A DNA stretch of 64,000 nucleotides from Drosophila miranda (Eukaryota > Arthropoda > Insecta > Diptera > Drosophilidae), in NCBI RefSeq assembly GCF_003369915.1, contig NW_022881614.1, positions 11,801,001 through 11,865,000 on the forward strand, in the 5' to 3' direction. Positions 61,223-64,000 of the stretch are shown here, piece by piece. Under the pieces are notes generated by a model. The model was not told the DNA's origin. It did not search any database and saw only the letters and a program-made list of their open reading frames with translations. Each line of letters begins with the position of its first letter. Positions within the stretch are counted from its first letter, which is position 1. Made by a program: the position numbers and the translations under genes.

Positions 61223-61788
61223 TAGTGTTGTGTTGTTCATGAGTGAGTGAACAAAAAAGAGTTGTTCACTTAAGTGAGCAACTGAACATGTTCCTTCCAA
61301 GCTGTTCTTTTTTGTTCACTTGTTCTTTGTTGTTCACTTGTTCTTTGTTGTTCACTTGTTCTTTTTTGCTCACTTGTTCTTTGTTGTTCACTTGTTCATT
61401 TTTGTTCACTTGTTCTTTACTCACTTTTTGCGCAATTTTGCTCCTCAAAGGGCATTTTGCGATCTGTCAGCTGTTGCTCATATTTGCGTTTACTTCACAC
61501 TTTTTGTATTACCGGCATAGCTGTTTACTCTTTCAAATATTCTGTATGTCGCTAATTCGAAAGTATAGTGAAATTTGGAACCATCTGTGCATGAATAGTG
61601 AACAACTGAGTGAGCAAGTCAGCAACTGAGCAAGTGAGCAACAGAGCAACTGAGCAAGTGAGCAACTGAGCAAGTGAGTAACTGAGCAATCTAAGAGAGC
61701 AAGTGAGCAATATGAGTGAGTTGACTCACTTACTAAAAAAGAACAAGTGAACATGTTCACCAAAATGAGCAATGTTTACCCAACACTA
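61223..61788 (+). mobile_element. hAT MITE, second copy
   Basis: Ends TAGTGTTG and CAACACTA. The flanks ATGTTTAA and TTGTTTAA agree at 7 of 8 bases. It is nearly identical to the copy at 13039-13588, but about 16 nt longer near the right end (ATGAGTGAGTTGACTCAC, also present in the parent element). Confidence 0.93.
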
Positions 61789-63336
61789 TTGTTTAACAAC
61801 TTTCATTGTGGCGACAGCGAAGAATATCTAAAAAAAAAAATTCCATCACGATTTTGAAATAGTTTTCCAAAAAAGACCCCGACACACACACACACACACG
61901 CACGCACCGAACTCTGGACGGCGACAAAGATATTTTCATTATACACTGCCATATAAAAGTGTCTTATGGAGGAACGGAACGGTAGCATAAATGGTAGAAT
62001 TTTTCTGGTTTCAGAGATCTAAATATTCCAAAAAAACCCAACGAAAGCATACTAGAACAGAGATTCCAATCAGCTATTGCAAGGAAGGATATTTAAAGTG
62101 AAAGTTCTGAGGTTAAGATCAGTTGAAGAAGTGTCTTTCAGAGCATTCCGTCTGCGGCGTTCCCCTGTCTGACTGGGAAAGTGAGAAGAGAATTTCTCAA
62201 CATTTCTCAACATTTTGCATCATTTCAGAAGCCATCAACGGCGACACGGTGGCAGAAAAGCTCGCCACAAAATTTTATTTTTTGCTGAAGAGATGTTGCC
62301 ACCTTACCATCCCCCTGCGGAGTAGCTGCGTAGGTGTTCGGGGATGTCCGTCCCTCTGTCCGTCCCTCTGTCCGTCCGTATGTGCGGGCACTGTCAACTG
62401 TTGTTGAAAGATTTTCGTGTCGTTGTTTCCATGCCGCCTGCCACCAGACGACAGACATGAATTTTCCCGCAACAAAAGAACAAAAAATCCAAAGAAAAAC
62501 GAATACATTTCGAAAATCTTTCTCGTTCCTTTAACATTTCTCTTGATATTTTCCTCGCGGTTTTTTGTCGCTTGCTCGGCGCAGCTCATACAAAACGTAA
62601 AAAGATTTAGAAATAGCAATGAATTTAGTTAATTTATGGCATTATTAATAACATCTATAGGAGAAAAGCGAAACTGTTCAAAAATGAGTGCCCACTGAAA
62701 TGTTTTGTACCATACAGGCTAGAGAATAACACATCCACGTTCTCTCAATAGAAGAAGAAAGAGTCTTCATATATCTATTTATGCAGATAACTTGGGACAA
62801 ATAATATCCTTTAATTTGAGTTATTTGAGGTTCTTTAAGAAGGGTGTGAATTGCTTACTTCCATTGCATTCCATTTAAGTTGTGAGAAACCCCAAAAGTA
62901 ATAGCAATGTCAGACTACCTCGTAGAACATCGATAGCCCTTCAAGGGCTGAGTCTTGTAGCTGGTTTGGACAATGGGGAATCTCACTGGGTCAGCTTAGT
63001 TATGCAGAGATTATTGAATGTTAGCTGAGTTCCGATGCTTGTCTTGTGAATGGCACGAGCTATCAACCTGCATGAAATGCAAATAAGCGCCACAATGGAG
63101 ATGCCAGCCAGCCGCGGCCCAAAACCAATTTACGACCCAATCAATAGAGCTTCAAAGCTGTTTCTTTGGATTTCATTTTGGCGTTTGTAGTTTGGCTTTT
63201 GTTTTTGGGTTTGTTTGGATCCGACTAACAGCGGGCTTCGATTAGTATTGGTCTCGAGTGGTTTCTGGTTTTCTAGAGTTCCATATTTACATTAATTTGT
63301 GAACAAAGTATGGCATATTATGCAAATATTTGACAG
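61789..63336. other. Non-coding stretch, no gene seen
   Basis: A (CA)n tract lies at 61882-61900 and a (TCCG/TCCC)n tract at 62345-62380, the latter perhaps an old DINE-1 remnant. Nothing else was recognised. Confidence 0.5.
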
Positions 63337-63541
63337 ATTCTAGTCCGTCGGCTCCCCTAGCAACCAAACGAGATATATTCAAAGTGCAGCCCCCAGTGCT
63401 TGACGGTGGCATACTCAGCAATGGTTATAAAACTGTTCCGAGCTCTCCAGCCAATTGTTTGCCTGGAAACTACCAAAAAATCAATGGCTATCTGCTGGGA
63501 TTAGTCGTGTATACCCGTCGTACCCAGCGTGGGGCGGAATG
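63337..63541 (+). CDS. Possible internal coding exon of an unidentified gene
   Basis: A 205-nt segment lies between an acceptor (ATATTTGACAG|ATTC) and a strong donor (GGAATG|GTAAGC) and is open in one frame throughout (phase 1 at entry, phase 2 at exit). The residues (KRDIFKVQPPVLDGG, LSNGYKTVPSSP, GNYQKINGYLLG) look like ordinary protein, not repeat-derived. No neighbouring exon could be tied to it within the window. It may belong to a gene with long introns extending beyond 64000. Confidence 0.35.
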
Positions 63542-64000
63542 GTAAGCTCAGATTGAGACACAACTGACCCGAAACTGTCCGAGTGAAGCGTGAGGCTTTG
63601 TGGCGGAGATACCGATAACCTGGATGACTCTCTAGCTAGATCAGGCACTTAATTAATGTTATTTAGCATTGACTTGGAATTTAATAGTCCCCAGTTCTCA
63701 GTCCATGTCGCAATCGACATCGTCAAAACAGCTCGCTTTGTGCTGGACGCATTCCTTGGCGGCAACTTTGAACCCCACCGAGATTAAACATTTTCTGCTG
63801 ATTCCAAACTATTGAAAGTGTAGATCAGAACGTCCCCTTTGTGTACAGGGCTCGGGAAACCATGAATGAGATTTCTCATATTCTTCAATTCCAACAATAC
63901 CGAGAATATGTTTGTTCATATGTATAGAAAATTCCCCGAACTATGTTTGTGAAGCTCTTCAAGGAGAAAGTTAATTTTAGCCAGGGCCAGGCGAAAGGTT
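63542..64000. other. Non-coding end of window
   Basis: No frame or motif of note. It could be intron if the exon at 63337-63541 is real. Confidence 0.4.

Noticed and set aside
1..64000. tRNA, rRNA or snRNA genes
   Set aside because: No cloverleaf with A/B box pairs, rRNA or snRNA motif was seen by eye; tRNAscan-SE or Infernal would be decisive.

Overview
The window is eukaryotic nuclear DNA from a Drosophila. Host genes have short (61-103 nt) introns, TATA boxes and AATAAA signals, and the repeats are Drosophila families: DINE-1/INE-1, P-superfamily, LOA-clade LINE, BEL/Pao, Ty3/Gypsy and hAT. An obscura-group species is plausible because DINE-1 copies are young and LOA-type LINEs are well known there, but this is inference. 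About half of the window is transposable-element sequence.

Region 1 (1-2499): 5' part of a broken LOA-clade LINE on the minus strand, running off the left edge and inserted in a DINE-1 fragment. Region 2 (2500-6750): no confident gene; microsatellites and one weak exon candidate. Region 3 (6750-12040): a compact host gene cluster. Five small secreted single-domain von Willebrand factor C (SVWC, Vago-like) genes, two on the minus and three on the plus strand, flank a secreted DUF745 coiled-coil gene. Exons, promoters and several polyadenylation signals could be worked out by hand. The three plus-strand genes all use a GC-AG second intron and share promoter motifs. Region 4 (12040-22190): mostly non-coding, with a hAT MITE (13039-13588), an exact 312-bp tandem duplication (14918-15541) and the transposase-bearing parent hAT (18221-20877).

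Region 5 (22194-31831): a Ty3/Gypsy element in minus orientation with near-identical LTRs and a perfect 5-bp target duplication. It carries a nested BEL/Pao element (23904-27978) and a 277-bp insertion. Its integrase has lost two catalytic residues. Region 6 (31837-34184): non-coding, ending in an inverted-repeat unit. Region 7 (34185-56245): a nest up to four levels deep. A 464-bp P-element deletion derivative sits beside a THAP-type P-superfamily transposase gene. That gene is split by a second Gypsy element (35606-47662), which contains a full-length LOA LINE (37793-44248), whose 5' UTR in turn contains a DINE-1. Beyond it lie the remaining P-like pieces, more DINE-1 copies, a 684-bp tandem chimera of DINE-1 and P-like sequence, and a young BEL/Pao element (52390-55813). 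The single 776-codon frame of this BEL element carries gag and protease, but a short leucine zipper stands where reverse transcriptase and integrase should be. Region 8 (56246-64000): mostly non-coding, with a second hAT MITE (61223-61788), a 91-codon ORF and one possible internal exon.

Functionally, the host genes look like an expanding cluster of secreted immune or stress-response peptides. The rest records successive element insertions; perfect target duplications and restored reading frames give the insertion order directly.
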